64,000 nt of DNA from Chelydra serpentina (taxonomy: Eukaryota > Chordata > Testudines > Chelydridae), in assembly GCA_037349315.1 (NCBI GenBank), contig JBAIAC010000004.1:78608501-78672500 (forward strand), in the 5' to 3' direction. A program made the translations under genes and the position numbers. Of the stretch, positions 33,801-46,230 are shown piece by piece (position 1 is the first letter of the stretch; each line of letters starts with the position of its first letter). A model generated the notes under the pieces. It made no database searches and was not told the origin of the DNA. It saw only the letters and a list, made by a program, of their open reading frames with translations.

Positions 33801-34367
33801 AACAGTTCTGTCTAGGTCACTTTAAATGTATTCATGTTGGAGAAGAGTGGGTCTCTAAACGGTTTGCTCAGTGGTTGAATTGAACACAGCAATATGTTCA
33901 GTAAAACCGAATTGCCAATGGAGCACAAACTGTTTTTTAATGCATCAAAAACACAAACAAATGGAGAGATTGTGCATTAAAATTAGTATGCATATTAGTC
34001 CTATATCCTAAGCCCCAGTAAAAGAGTTTTCTAATTGGCTATGAAATATATTAGAAATTCTTAGTCTCCCTGCAAATAATTTTGAAAAGATTAATAAGGT
34101 CTCAGAAGTGAGCAGCATTAAGGGCAGCTTACAATAACTTGTAGAGCTATTTATTTGCATCCTTAAACAGAACAACCCAAACATTTTAATACTGAAACGT
34201 AATGTATTTAATATCATTAATATCATACACCAATCTCAAATACCTTAACATTTTGAAATATTTTTCACTCTTCCATTTGGCACCTCTGAGGTTTCATAAA
34301 GTGCTTTTATTCTACTCTTCTGGGTTTTGTGTGTGTGAATTTGGTACTCATGAAATAAACTAACTGT
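30894..34367. other. Long unassigned A+T-rich stretch
   Basis: About 3.5 kb without a recognised gene. A (TA)n tract lies at 31142-31158. Short phrases such as 'gaagtcaatggagtcacacc' near 32886 suggest very old repeats. Confidence 0.35.
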
Positions 34368-34398
34368 TTATTTTTATTATTTATTTATTTATTTATTA
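34368..34398. repeat. (TTTA)n microsatellite
   Basis: About seven TTTA units. Confidence 0.85.
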
Positions 34399-36130
34399 TA
34401 TATCTCATGGCTGTTGGAAGGGGGATTCAAATGATTCCAGTGGAACTGAGCAAGTTAGGGGTCCATAAAGGGCCCTGGTTTGGTGATGGGAGTTGTTTTG
34501 TTTTTCAACTTCTCTTTTTTTCTTCCATTGTGGGGGCCCTAGCCTTCTCCATCTTTGGCCCCCAAATGGACCGTTCAGGGCCCCATTTAATGCTTTGTAG
34601 ATTTCATAGATATCCACACCAAAACAGGGGAGAGTGTTATGGAGATTATTTTAGAGAAGCTGAAAAAAAGATGGTTTAGATATTGCTGATTGCAGAGGAC
34701 AAAGCTATGACAATGGAATTAATATGGCTGCAGTAGGTGTTCAAAATCAAATTCTCAGGTAAATTGTAAGGTGATGAGTCATCTCTGAAGTAGACACTGA
34801 TTAAGTCACATGCAATAATGAGTCATTCCTGTTCTAGGCTCCAGCCAATCCACAAGCCAGAGCCGGTCTGTTGACTCTCAATTCAGGTATTTCAGACTTA
34901 GAGGAGAAACAGCAGCTCAATCGCCCCCAACAGTGTTTCATGGATTGGACCTCTCCTCTGTCTGATAGTGGTAACGGATTCTTGCTCCAGCCCTAGTCCT
35001 GCTCTGACCTTGTTCCAACCCGGCTCTGGACTCCTGATTCCAGCTCTGACCCTTGGTTCCCACAACTAGACCCAACTGCCACCGTTCTGATCACTAGGCA
35101 TGATTATCCCCAACATGGTTTCTGACATAAATCACTGTGTTTTTCATCCCATGTGCTGTCCCCTCACTGAATCTTATTGGAGAACTGCTGCAATGGTTGT
35201 TCCCCAAGTTGTTCTATTTTTTTGAATTGTTCAAAGATTGTATACCCTGTTTTCCACTTTCATTGGGATTTGCTGAAAAAATATATTAGCGTTACATTAA
35301 AATGCCAAAGCATGCCAAAGCATGCCAAGATTACCTCTACCCTGGCTGACCAACTGTCTACTATAAAATCAGGTTGAGGATGTTTTTGATGCTTTAGACT
35401 AGACTAGAGCTTTGAGAACAGCATTGAGCTCTTTGACATTTTTTGTAAGAAATCTGTAAGGGTGACTTGGAAATGAAGTCACCCGTTGATCTCCTTAGCT
35501 ACATTCACAAAAGGACTTTTAGATTTAAGTTTCCATATACAGAAAGCAAAAAGTATGCAGCACTATCTTCCTGTAACGGTGGCTGTTACTAAAAAGCTAA
35601 AATTAATAAAGGCCTATCTAAGAATGTCTATGGGGCAAAAGAGGTTAAGCAATCTGGCTGTTATTTCTATAGAGAACTCGGAAACATGGCAGATTGGGAT
35701 GAGCTAAGTAATGAGATTCCTAGCCTTCTCTGAAACCAGATCCCTTTGTAAAATTACTTTGTGGTGATTTCAGGGTTTGTTTTGGGGGGGTTGTGTTTTA
35801 TTTTGTGTTTTGTGTATTCAAATCAAGCCCAGTACAAACATGGCACAGCACTGATATATATAATGCAGAAGTGTGCATGCCACTTAATAGGTAAAATAAA
35901 ATTTAAAAAGGCAAAGTCCCAACTTAGAGGAACTTACATTCAGCATGAAATCAATGGCACAACAAACATGACAGATCGGGTAAGAAAAAATAGGGAAATG
36001 GAGTGATAGTGGAAAGCCATAAGAGGAGAATGCAACTCAGTGAGAGTAGTTTTCCCACAGAAATCCAACTTTATATGTAGATTATTTACCAAAATTAGTG
36101 TTGATTTTCTTCACTTTTTTAAAATACGTG
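34399..36130. other. Unassigned sequence
   Basis: Several frames of 60-90 codons lack domain features. No element ends recognised. Confidence 0.3.
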
Positions 36131-36240
36131 TATAGGGAGAGATTTTGAAAAACACATATAGGAGTTAGGAGGACAAGTGCCATTGAAAATAAATGGGACT
36201 TGTGCTCCTAAATCTCTTAAGTGTTTTTGAAAATTTCACC
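36131..36240. mobile_element. Small palindromic MITE-like repeat
   Basis: 'gattttgaaaaacac' with 'aggaggacaagtg' on the left is complementary to 'cacttgtgctcct'-type sequence and 'gtgtttttgaaaatttc' on the right. No clear duplication; class unknown. Confidence 0.5.
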
Positions 36241-36546
36241 CCATCATTTAATTATCTTTCTCTGGTAGATTGCCTGTGAAAGACATCAGGGGAAAAGTTT
36301 CTTCAGGAGGCATTTGAATGTTGTCAACTAACAGACATGTAGAAAACTGTCTTAAGTGATCATAAGATGAAGAGCACACAAAGATCAGAGTAAGAGAAGG
36401 AAGACAAAATTCCTGTTTCCACAGAACAGGTACAGCACATGCAGGAACAATGGCAGCTTCCCTATATTCTCCTGGCAATGTCCCTAAAGCCTGACCTGGA
36501 GGTATCACCTTTACAAATGGGAGGGTTGTTCAGTCTTCATATCCAT

Positions 36547-36804
36547 TCAGTTTGTGGCCTTTCCACTGAAACTACCACCACATGTACAGATTAGTGCCAA
36601 ATGTGGGGGGTTCTTGCTATGTGGACATATGACCTCAGGAACTGGACTGAGACCATCAAATGCATTAGACATTGAATAGTCATCAGATAGTAATGTCACG
36701 ATGGCTAGGTCCCTTTCTTGAGCTGATACAGTTAATTTAGAACCCCATAGGTGTCTGAGTAGCTTAAACTTTAACCTCCAATATCCATTATATTGCAAAT
36801 TCAA
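36547..36804 (-). mobile_element. LINE fragment, minus arm of an inverted pair
   Basis: The minus strand reads GSKLTVSAQERDLAIV, a decayed match to the CR1/L3 pattern GS.L....ERDLGV. It is head to head with the + fragment that follows. Confidence 0.55.
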
Positions 36805-37400
36805 TGCAAACTAATGCATATTGGAGGGGGAAAATTAAACTATTCATAGACTGGGTTCTAAATTAACTGCATCAGCTCAAGAAGAGGTATCATTGTAGAC
36901 CACTCACAAGGTGCAGCTGCATTGTAAAAAGCAAACAATAATTTACCTTTGCATAAGGAATGGGATGGTGAATAATACAGAGAATATTATGCCTTTATAT
37001 AAAGCAATAGTGCAGCCTCATCCAGAATACTATGTGCATTATTGGTCATTTCATTTCAAAAAGAATATTGCAGAATTGGAGTTGGTTCAGAAAAAGGTGA
37101 TGAGAATGAACAAGAGCACTGAAAATTTCTCATATGAAAAGAAATTGAAGGGACTGGGATCATTTACTTTAGAAAGAAGAAGAAGAGACCTGATAAAAGG
37201 TAGATTAAAAACTTCTATTCTCTCCTTCTCATAACAGCAAAACATGGGGACATTCCATTAAATTAAAGGGTGGGAAATTCAAAAGCAATAAAAGAAAATA
37301 CTTTTAACCAGAACATGTAGTTAAATGGGTGGGGGGACTGCTGAGATCAAGAACTTAATCGGATTCAAAAAGGAGTTGGACATTTATATTGATAAAGACA
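36805..37400 (+). mobile_element. CR1/L3-type LINE fragment, plus arm
   Basis: At 36980-37240 it reads NIMPLYKAIVQPHPEYYVHYWS, then KVMRMNKSTENFSYEKKLKGL, the C-terminal reverse-transcriptase region and thumb. It contains 'ttctaaattaactg' as the complement of the minus arm. It is decayed and has no intact frame. Confidence 0.7.
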
Positions 37401-38181
37401 ATCCAAAATTATAATTAAACATAATTTTTGTGGAAGGAATATTGTGCTGAGGTATTCACCCCACACAAGCACTGAGTGGATTAATGTGGGCCAAAAGGGG
37501 CCAATTAATCTTATGCCACACCTGGAAGGAAACCAGGGATAGATAAAACCTAATGGCAGATGAAGGCCAGCTTCAGGTGGAGCTGTGATAGGATTGTAAA
37601 CCAGGAAGTGAGAGCAGGAAGGCGGTCTGCAGTCACTCCCTAGAGGGAAAGGGAGTTGGCCAGTCATAGGAGCTAGTCATAGGAACTACAGCCTGATGGT
37701 CAAATAGTTGTATGAGTGTGTATACAACTATTGCCATGAAACAGGAGCTTTGCGTAGATGCTTTTATAAATGTGAATAAATCAACAAATACATTAAAAAA
37801 TGAGGCCAGTATTAATCTGAAATGAGATCCTCAGCCATCCTCCTACTTAACAAGTAGTCTCCTTACACTGCACCTCTGTGCCCTGGGATGCACTGTTCCA
37901 GACAATATTTCTTAGATCAAGAAGGAACACTGTCTGTCCAAAGTCAGAACCAATGAAAATGACTGTGCATATTAAGGGCAGCCCACAGACACTGGTGAGT
38001 TGCCAGTGCAAACTTCAACAGTGCAATGTTTGGAAGTTCTATTGGAAAGGTTCATCTGCAAAGTATTTTTGATGGGCAAGTGGTATGTGAGTGTAACAGT
38101 AAATAATCATCTCCTCTCCAAAGAAGTGCAAGTTAAATGTAAAAAACAATTGTTAGAAAGTAACAAATTTATATACAACAT
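37401..38181. other. Unassigned sequence
   Basis: It may contain LTR-derived fragments near 37430-37700, but I could not define ends. Confidence 0.3.
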
Positions 38182-38296
38182 TGTAGCGAGGCGGGCTGGC
38201 GCCCCACCTCCCCGCAGAGTGAAACACCAGCCCAGTGGCCAGAGTGGGCGGGGCCAGGAGGCTCGGGGCCCGCTCCACCCAGAGACGGGCCGCGAC

Positions 38297-38346
38297 CCGG
38301 AAGTAGAATGGCGCGACCCGGAAGTAGAATGGAGCGAGCCGGAAGT
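38297..38346 (+). promoter_or_regulatory. Three ETS-like boxes at 21-bp spacing
   Basis: CCGGAAGT at 38297, 38318 and 38339. Each is 21 bp, two helical turns, from the next, so all would face the same side of the DNA. The last abuts the degenerate TATA position. CCGGAAGT is the ETS/GABP consensus; binding is inferred. Confidence 0.6.
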
Positions 38347-38895
38347 ACAAAGGCAGGCCTGCGGAGCTCACTAGAAACCCAGCCAGCAGGGAGACCAGAC
38401 GCAGCCGGCTTACCTCGGGACTGGGAAACCCCTGTGGCCCCAGGTACTCGCCTGGAGTGGCCGGGCCCGCCGAGCGGCCCCTCTCCAGAGGAGTGGCCGG
38501 GCCCGCCGAGCGGCCCCTCTCCAGAGGAGTGGCCAGAACTGCCAAGCGGCTACTTTCCAGAAGAGTTGCCGGACCTGCCGAGTGACCGCGAGTCGGACGA
38601 GGAGCCCATGAGGCTAGAACCCGCCGAGGACACCCCCTGGACCCAGGTACCACCCGAGGGGGAGTTAGGAAGTGGCCCGGGGATAGCCGACCCCAGTCTG
38701 GCTGCACCGGGGCCAGAGCCCATGTCAGTGTGTTGCGGCCAGGATCCCCACTGACCCAGCGGCGGATCCTTTGCCGCTGTTAGGGCCCCGGGCCGGGACG
38801 CAGTGGAGTGGGTGGGCCTGCGTCCCCCCTGCCACCCAAGGTGTGGGTGGCAGTCTCCCCCTCTCCCAGGTTCCCCAGAACCAGGACCTGGGTTT

Positions 38896-39548
38896 GCTCA
38901 GCCCCTGCTTGAGGGTCTGAGCCCTGAACTATTAGCTGCCCCGCCCTGCCCCAGGGCCAGGGCTTATTGACTTACTGGTTGCTCAGCCCCTGCTTGAGGG
39001 TCTGAGCCCTGAACTATTAGCTGCCCCGCCCTGCCCCAGGGCCAGGGCTTATTGACTTACAGTTTGCTCAGCCCCTGCTTGAGGGTCTGAGCCCTGAACT
39101 ATTAGCTGCCCCGCCCTGCCCCAGGGCCAGGGCTTATTGACTTACTGGTTGCTCAGCCCCTGCGTGAGGGTCTGAGCCCTGAACTGTTAGCTGCCCCGCC
39201 CTGCCCCAGGGCTTATTGACTTACTGGTTGCTCAGCCCCTGCTTGAGGGTCTGAGCCCTGAACTGTTAGCTGCCCCGCCCTGCCCCAGGGCTTATTGACT
39301 TACTGTTTGCTCAGCCCCTGCGTGAGGGTCTGAGCCCTGAACTATTTGCTGCCCCGCCCTGCCCCAGGGCCAGGGCTCATTGACTTACTGTTTGCTCAGC
39401 CCCTGCGTGAGGGTCTGAGCCCTGAACTATTTGCTGCCCCGCCCTGCCCCAGGGCCAGGGCTCATTGACTTGCTGTTTGCTCAGCCCCTGCCTGAGGATC
39501 TGAGTTCTGGGCTGTTTGTTGCCCGCCCTGACCAGGGGCCAGGGCTTA
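38896..39548. repeat. 85-bp minisatellite, eight units
   Basis: 'gctcagcccctgc' recurs at 38896, 38981, 39066, 39151, 39230, 39309, 39394 and 39479: spacing 85 bp, with two 79-bp variants. The sister LTR has four units. Confidence 0.95.
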
Positions 39549-39680
39549 GCCGCTACCGCACCGGATCCGACCCGAGGAGATCGGGTCCGAGACTGCCGAT
39601 TCCCCAAGATAATCGACCGAGCACAGCGAGGCGGGCTGGCGCCCCACCCCCCCGCCGTAGACCGAGACTCTTACAAACAT

Positions 39681-39909
39681 GTTTTCATGCCGTTCATCAA
39701 TTCTGATCCTTTAGCTGATGGCAAACATACAGAGGAAACAAAACCCCAAGACAAATAAATCCGGAAGATTTAAAGCAATGTGGCATATTTAAACAAAAAT
39801 ATTTCCAAGAGCATCACTTCTGTGTAAAATCAGAGGATATTTCCTGTCACTAGGGTTGGTTTCTTAGTAAAATACTAACCTTCCATCTAAATCTTCTATT
39901 TAGCTTTTT
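39681..39909. other. Unassigned sequence
   Basis: Nothing recognised between the LTR and the MITE. Confidence 0.3.
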
Positions 39910-40026
39910 AACTGTCACCAGATGTTCCGATTTTATAGGGACAGTCCCTATTTTGGGGTCTTTTTCTTATATAGGCTGCTATTACCCCCTGTCCCAATTT
40001 TTCACATTTGCTGTCTGGTCACCCTA
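39910..40026. mobile_element. Short hAT-type MITE, second copy
   Basis: The complement of the element at 13299-13420 over its full length, with a mutated left end ('actgtcaccagatg') and intact right end CTGGTCACCCTA. No 8-bp duplication can be seen, so it is older. Confidence 0.85.
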
Positions 40027-40861
40027 CCATCATCACCTTAACTGAGGACTTATTCTTATATCAATGTATATCAGGAATAACTCTATTAAAGTCAATAGAG
40101 TTACACCCATGTAAAACTGGTATATGAAGAGAATCAGATCCAAAGGGCCAAAGTCTTTTATTATTTGAACACAACTGGTAAAAACATTGAAGACTTACTT
40201 CTTCAAACTATGTGTGAGTGATCCCACCAACAAATTGATGTCTCTTTATTTTCATGCAAATTAGCCAGAATGTCTGTCTGTTCTACAGTGTAATAAAACT
40301 ACAGCTATGATAAATAACATTTATTACCCAAAACCAAACACCTACAATCAACTAAGTTCATACCAGGTTTTCCTGCATTTACTTTTAATTGGAATGTAAG
40401 TTTTGTTTACCTTGGTTTATATAATCATATTTGTATTTCCCTAATACTTCTGGTATTTATAACTGGATTATAGCCCTGTGAATGGTAAATTTCACTACCT
40501 TTTCTAATACTCAAACTGGCTTTCTTCAGACTAGTGGATCTGAAGGAATTGGCAGTGCTATGACTGTACAACGTTCTAAAATGACTTCAATCGTAAGATG
40601 GTGTCCATTACACACCAGCCTATGGTTCTGTCCCTAGAAACAACCTAAACAGTTCCTCACATTCAAAATCAAGGCATGCCTCCAGGCATGAGGTTCAACT
40701 TTCAAATCATAGCAATATACAGAATTTATGTTACCAATATCTTTGTAAGAAGTGTCTCTCAAATTATGCCAGTCAAGATTTTTTAATCCAGCTGTTTCTA
40801 TTTTTTTTCCTTTCTCAACCCCATCCTACACAGATTCATTGTTATAAAAAGTGAGCTAGAC

Positions 40862-40894
<33 letters not shown>

Positions 40895-42469
40895 TTAACA
40901 TTTTCTCTCTAGTGATTACACTGTGATATGAGGGAAGGAGTATTTGGGTTTCAGGGGGTTCCCTTGTTAAAATTCTGCTAACCAGTTTAATGAAGGTTGG
41001 GATGTTTAGCCTGCCTATGAAGGTTAACCAAATCTCGAAATACTGTGAATTCATCCCTTCCAGAGATGGCATATAAATTACTTCTCCTGATCAAGTATTT
41101 TGCCTTTAGAATAGACCAGATTACAATTACTTTGAAGAAAAAAAAATCCAGGAGAGGATTCTACTTGGCATACTTATAAAGTCTGCAGCCTATTCAGATT
41201 ATACAAATTGAACACTATACTATACTATTAATAAACTCCACATATTTTTGCAGGAAGCGAGTATAAGCATTTTTTAGAAAACTGCTGTTTAATGTGTTTA
41301 CACACACACATACACTGGGTTTGTCACTGGCTAAGAGTGAAAACTTTTGTTTGGAATCCTTTGTTAACATACTGGCAGCACATCACTGCAAACAAATGAA
41401 GTGAATGTTTAGAGGCATAAAAACAGACTAAAGTTAAGTGTTATTTTGGGCCAGCTCTGGTAAGTTTTATGTCCATCTCTCAGCTGACCTCTTTGCTCCA
41501 AACATCCCATAAGGACAAAGTGAAAAATGGGATGAACTAACTCGTTTAATTTACCTTGTGCTGCATCACTAAAAAAATAAAGATGAGTGTGACATCTATC
41601 AGTTTCCTGGTATTCATTTGCCATGTTACCATCCACACCATTTTATTTTTCTCTATTCTGCCCTTTATACCATTTGATCTTGGAAATACGAAAAAGCTAC
41701 AGATGATGTCTGGTGCTCAGTGACTGAGTCACTGAATCTTAGAGAATTGAGAATATCAGAGAGATCAAGGTCAGTAAAACACTTCTCTGAACACATTTGA
41801 AACCTCTCTAGCAGAAAAATACACTTCTTAAATATCAGAATTCCAAATCTATTTAATTATGCTGTCTTGAACTATACAGAGTAGAAGAACATGCAACAAA
41901 AAATGATAGAAAAAGATACACATTAGATACAAACATGATAGTTCTAAGGCACTAAAAGTAAACCTCTCTACCCTGATAAAACAAAGTCTTTGTTTCATTG
42001 CAGGTAGAAATACAACATAGAAATACAATGCTGATCACGGACGAATTATACCTGTCATGTATTAGCATATATGGCAAAATACCCATGAAAGCAATGGATG
42101 CTGATATTCTAGGTTTAAGTCAAACAAGTACAGATCAAACACAATGAAAAATGTCTGCAAGCTAATGTCAAATTTTGAAAGGAGATTTTGCAAACACAGA
42201 GAGAGAGAGCGTGTATGCATGATGGGGCATAGGATTTTGTTGTATAAAGGTTTTAACAGCATGAATTTGAAATGGTTACATTACACACATCACAAAGGTA
42301 CAACGTTATTCCAAATTAATGCATTAAAATCCTTATGCCACAACAACACAGTGTCATGTATTCTTTCTCTTATACAAAAAACCCCCATTAAAACTAGAAT
42401 GTCAGCATCCATTCCTTTCATGGGTATTTTGCTCTATATGCTGCTAGTACATGACAGGTATAATCATTA
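40027..42469. other. Unassigned A+T-rich sequence with a TA repeat
   Basis: A pure (TA)n tract at 40862-40886. 'actctattaaagtcaatag' near 40080 is an old dispersed-repeat phrase. No genes seen. Confidence 0.35.
40862..40886. repeat. (TA)n microsatellite
   Basis: 25 bases of alternating A and T. Confidence 0.95.
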
Positions 42470-43366
42470 AGAACATAAGAATGGCCATACTGGGTCAGAC
42501 CAAATTTCCATCTTGCCCAGTATCCTGTCTTCTGACAGTGGCCAATGCCAGGTGCCCCAGAGGGAAGAACAGAACGGATAATCATCAAGTGAACCATTCC
42601 TTGGCCCCCCCTTACCAGTTTCTGGCAAACAGTGGCTAGGGATACCATCCCTGCCCATCCTAGCTAGTAGCCTTTGATGGATCTATCCTCCATGAATGTA
42701 TCTAGTTCTTTTTTGAACCCTTATAGTCTCAGCCTTCACAAGATCCTCTGGCAAAGAGTTCCACAGATTGACTGTGCGTTGTATGAAGAAATACTTCCTT
42801 TTGTTTGTTTTAAACCTGCTGCCTATTAATTTCATTTGGTGACCCCTTGTTCTTGTGTTACGAGGAGGAGTAAATAACACTTCCTTATTTACTTTCTCCT
42901 TACCAGTCATGATTTTATAGCCCTCTATCATATCCCCCCTTAGTCATCTCTTTTCCAAGCTGAAAAGTCCCAGTCTTATTAATCTCTCCTCATATGGCAG
43001 CCGTTCCATACTCCCAATAATTTTTGTTGCCCTTTTCTGAATCTTTTCCACTTCCAATGTATCTTTTTTGAGATGGGGCACAGTATTCAAGATGTGGGCA
43101 CACCATGGATTTATATAGAGGCAATATAATATTTTCTGTCTTATTATCTATCCCTTTTTTAATGATTCCCAACATTCTGTTTGCTTTTTTGACTGTCGCT
43201 CCATATTGAATGAATGTTTTTAGAGAACTATCCACAATAACGCCAAGATTTCTTTCTTGAGTGATAACAGCTAATTTAGACCCCATCATTTTATATGTAT
43301 AGTTGGGATCATGTTTTCCAATGTGCATTACTTTGCATTTATCAACACTGAATTTCATCTGGGGCA
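42470..43366 (-). mobile_element. CR1/L3-type LINE, 5'-truncated
   Basis: The minus strand from 43366 reads FSVDKCKVMHIGKHDPNYTY, then ERNLGVIVDSSLK, NRMLGIIKKGI and ILPLYKSMVCPHLEYC, the C-terminal reverse-transcriptase region. After frame breaks it continues into [12 protein letters not shown] and the 3' UTR that begins on + with 'aagaacataagaatggccat'. It is long and well preserved but not intact. Confidence 0.9.
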
Positions 43367-43842
43367 GGGAGTTGGGATGCAAGAGGGGGTGCGGGGTGCA
43401 GGCTCTGGGAGGGAGTTTGGGTGCAGGAGAGTGCTCAGGGCTGGGGCAGGAGGTTGGGGTGCGGGCTCCGGGACAGGGTGCAGAATGCAGGAGGAGGCTC
43501 AGGGCTGGGGGAGGAGGTACAGGGTGCAGGCAGTACTTACCTCAGGTGGCTCCCGGAAGTGGTGACATCTCCCTCTGGCTCCTAGGCGGAGGCATGGCTA
43601 GGCGGCTCTGCGCACTGTCCCTGCCTGCAGGCGCCACCCCTGCAGCTCCCATTGGCCACAGGAATTGTGGAGCTGGCGCTTGGGGCAGGGGCAGAGCGGG
43701 GAGCCCCTGTGGCCGCCCCTATGACTAGGCACTGAGGGACATGCTGCCGCTTCCAGGGAGCCGCCTGGAGCCAGGTAGGGAGCCTGCCTGAGCTGCCAAC
43801 CGGACTTTTAATGGTCGAAAACTGGACACCAGGCAACCCTAC
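43367..43842. mobile_element. GC-rich hAT-type fragment
   Basis: The right end 'ggcaaccctac' and 'aatggtcgaaaactgg' resemble a common turtle DNA transposon whose ends begin TAGGGTTGCC. The left end is missing where the LINE begins. The interior has degenerate tandem 'ggggtgcaggctc' units. Confidence 0.5.
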
Positions 43843-43960
43843 TAGGGCCTCAGTTCCTGGAGTCATATGAGTACATTAGAATCTCAGCTGTCATTTTAAA
43901 AACAAGTTTCTAGCCTTCATGGTTGTGAAGAAAAGCTTGGAAATGTGACTCAAGTATAGC
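43843..43960. other. Unassigned sequence
   Basis: Nothing recognised. Confidence 0.3.
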
Positions 43961-44124
43961 CAGTGCTTAATTTGTGCCACAGCGTACTAGGACTGAGCCC
44001 TGGCACCTCTAGACTTGGCAATTCATAGCCCGGCACCTCTGGGCTTCCCACATCAGTTATTGCTTGAGACTTGGCACTTAATTGCTTGAACCCCGGCACC
44101 TCTTTCATTACAAATTAAGCACTG
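43961..44124. mobile_element. hAT-type MITE with 15-bp perfect ends
   Basis: CAGTGCTTAATTTGT at the left and its exact complement at the right. Flanking 8-mers AGTATAGC and AGTGTAAC match at six of eight positions. Three 'ggcacctct' units lie inside. Confidence 0.8.
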
Positions 44125-45439
44125 AGTGTAACCAATGCAGTGGCTTCTGCCTGAGTCTCCAAACAGCCTGGATCAATAGCTCTGAGAGGAGGAAATTGTT
44201 CCACATAGTGGGATGTTTGCTCCTTGATCAACTGCTCTTGGTGAGGGACCTGCAAACACCCCCTCAGCAGAATACTCTGTGTGTGGCAGGGAGAGAAGGG
44301 TGCAGCAGGACCATCTTACCAACTTCCTGTGACACTACACCACAACTGCTAGGGTAAGTACTGCCCTCCCTGCCTCTCCAGGGTGGTGAGGAAACCCCTG
44401 CTGCTACTCTGGGAGCCAGGAAGGGGGAGAGCAAGGGACTGCAAGCTGTTGGAATAATAAGGGGGTCTCCAACCACTGCCACTCGGGGTGGGGATATCAT
44501 ATTGTGCCTAGGGTCCTCCTGGATTGCCTTAATCTGGCTCTGAGTTACATCCATGCTATAAATTGCAGAGCCATGTGATACATTTATTTCTTTAAAGATA
44601 CTATGCACAAAGGATTCCCACCCTTGAGTCTTGTGACTTCAGCTTCGGTCTTGTGGTGAAATTCTCCTGGATGTCCTTTTTTTAAAAAAAAATAATTCTC
44701 TACGGTATCTATAGCTTGGCTTGAAGATTCTGCCGTACTGGTCTTGCCAGATCTTCAGAGGCCCAGCGCATTCCAGACCATGCCTTTCTGACCTCCCTGG
44801 CTCCAGCTTGAGTGGTTGAAAAATCCAAAAGTGGTTTCACAACACTTCTTGAAAGCATTAGTTTGTTTCAAAGTTTTGGGGGTTGAGGGTTGTTATTGAA
44901 AACATTGAGGCAAATTTTTCATTTACCAAAAACAGAGTTCTCAGTAACTGAAAATGTTTTATACCGATTTGGATAATGCTTTGGATTAAAATTTTGAGGA
45001 AAAGTATTTTGAAAAGGCATGAAATTTTGCTACGGTGTTGACAATTTTTCATGAAAAATTGTCATTTGGAAAAAAAAAGGCCATTTCTAAATGAAATAAT
45101 TTTTGCTTGCAAAATGTTGGCTCTCTCTAGTTCCAGCTATTGCAGCTGTAACTCTGATCAGTGCCTTCAAGCAAGATGCTAGGAATGCTTTCTTATTACC
45201 TAGACATCCAGCCTAAATAAATTTGTGGGTTTCATAGCATTTCACTGTCAGGCTCTATAGCTCTAGCTCATAAGACCTCTTGTTTATTCATCAGAGCCTT
45301 TTAGGCTTCTTTTTGAGGCCTCTTTCAGTCATGAGAATGGGGTACTCCACTCTTCTGACGTATACTTAAAGTGCGTTCTAACCAGTGCGAAGGATTGGTG
45401 TCATCAGCAGAACTTGCCATTTGAAACATCTGTTTCAGG
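44125..45439. other. Unassigned sequence
   Basis: No gene or element ends recognised. Confidence 0.3.
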
Positions 45440-46230
45440 TAACTAGCTATTTGTTAATTTCCCTGCCTCTCAGCTGAGTGTCCTAAACACTGGACTATGG
45501 GGATATTATGATGTGGGTCTCTCTTAATCTCTCTTTTTGAAGCTCTTCCACTTTGTATTACATAATTTATAGATTAATTGGGCCAGAGAGAGAGTGGTCA
45601 AGTGATTAGAGCACTCCCCTGTGAGATTAGGAGCTTCCTGTTTCCCATCAGACAGCAGGGGGAATTGAAGTTTCCTTCATCTTGAGTGAGTACCCTAACC
45701 ATTAGGCTAAAGGATATAAGGGAGGCCTCCTTTCCAACATTTTATGGGAGTTGGGCATGTTCTGAGCACAACTGTGAGATTGGCCCCCACAGCTGAGATA
45801 GGTGTTGCCCTACCTACAGAGCCGGCATTAGGCATAAGCAGACTAAGCAATTGCTTAGGTCCTGAGCAGCTCAAGGGGCCTCCCTATTTGCTTTTTATTA
45901 TGTGTTGGGGGACTGAAAAATATTCCTGCTTAGGGCCCCCCATGGGCTAGCACCGCCTCTACCCATCTGTCTCCACCTGGTTTAAGGATCGTGCTGAGGC
46001 TTAGGCAAGAGAGAGGCATCCTGCCTGAGATATCGGTGTGCATGTCCAGAGGGAGAGACAGGAACCTGGGAAAATTGAGGCACCAGGCAAGTTTAGGTGC
46101 ATCAGGGATAGGCAGCAGCCAAGTGGGGGTTTGTGGATTGCAGTAAATCTGAAATTTAGGCACTTAAATCTTTTTTGTGGATCGGGGTCCAAGAGTCTAC
46201 AGCTGGCCACACTCCTTGCCTCTTGAGAGC
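45440..46230. mobile_element. Dispersed repeat with tRNA-like modules
   Basis: It has 'gagtgtcctaaacac', 'gtgattagagcactcccc' and 'ggcacttaaatc', in the same order as the copies at 9290 and 28850. A small MITE-like insertion occupies about 45817-45961. Confidence 0.6.
45817..45961. mobile_element. Probable small hAT-like MITE
   Basis: Ends 'agagccggcattag' and, read inward, 'agaggcggtgctag' are imperfect inverted repeats. No convincing duplication. Confidence 0.45.

Larger units (their letters stand above)
38182..39675 (+). mobile_element. Solo LTR with internal minisatellite, TSD AACAT
   Basis: TGTAGCGAGG...CTCTTACA, 1,494 bp, flanked by AACAT at 38177-38181 and 39676-39680. A sister copy is at 56554-57678. 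GCGAGGCGGGCTGGCGCCCC stands near both termini, so the element also carries a short terminal direct repeat. The TATA site of the sister copy reads TACAAAG here. A 147-codon proline/glutamate-rich frame (38308-38754) begins upstream of the expected transcription start and is broken in the sister, so I do not call it a gene. Confidence 0.9.

Noticed and set aside
38308..38754. 147-codon proline/glutamate-rich frame as a gene
   Set aside because: It begins upstream of the LTR's expected transcription start, depends on a local repeat of 'gtggccgggcccgccgagcg', and is broken in the sister LTR.
38896..39548. CRISPR-like array
   Set aside because: Units are contiguous 79-85 bp tandem repeats without unique spacers, in vertebrate DNA inside an LTR.
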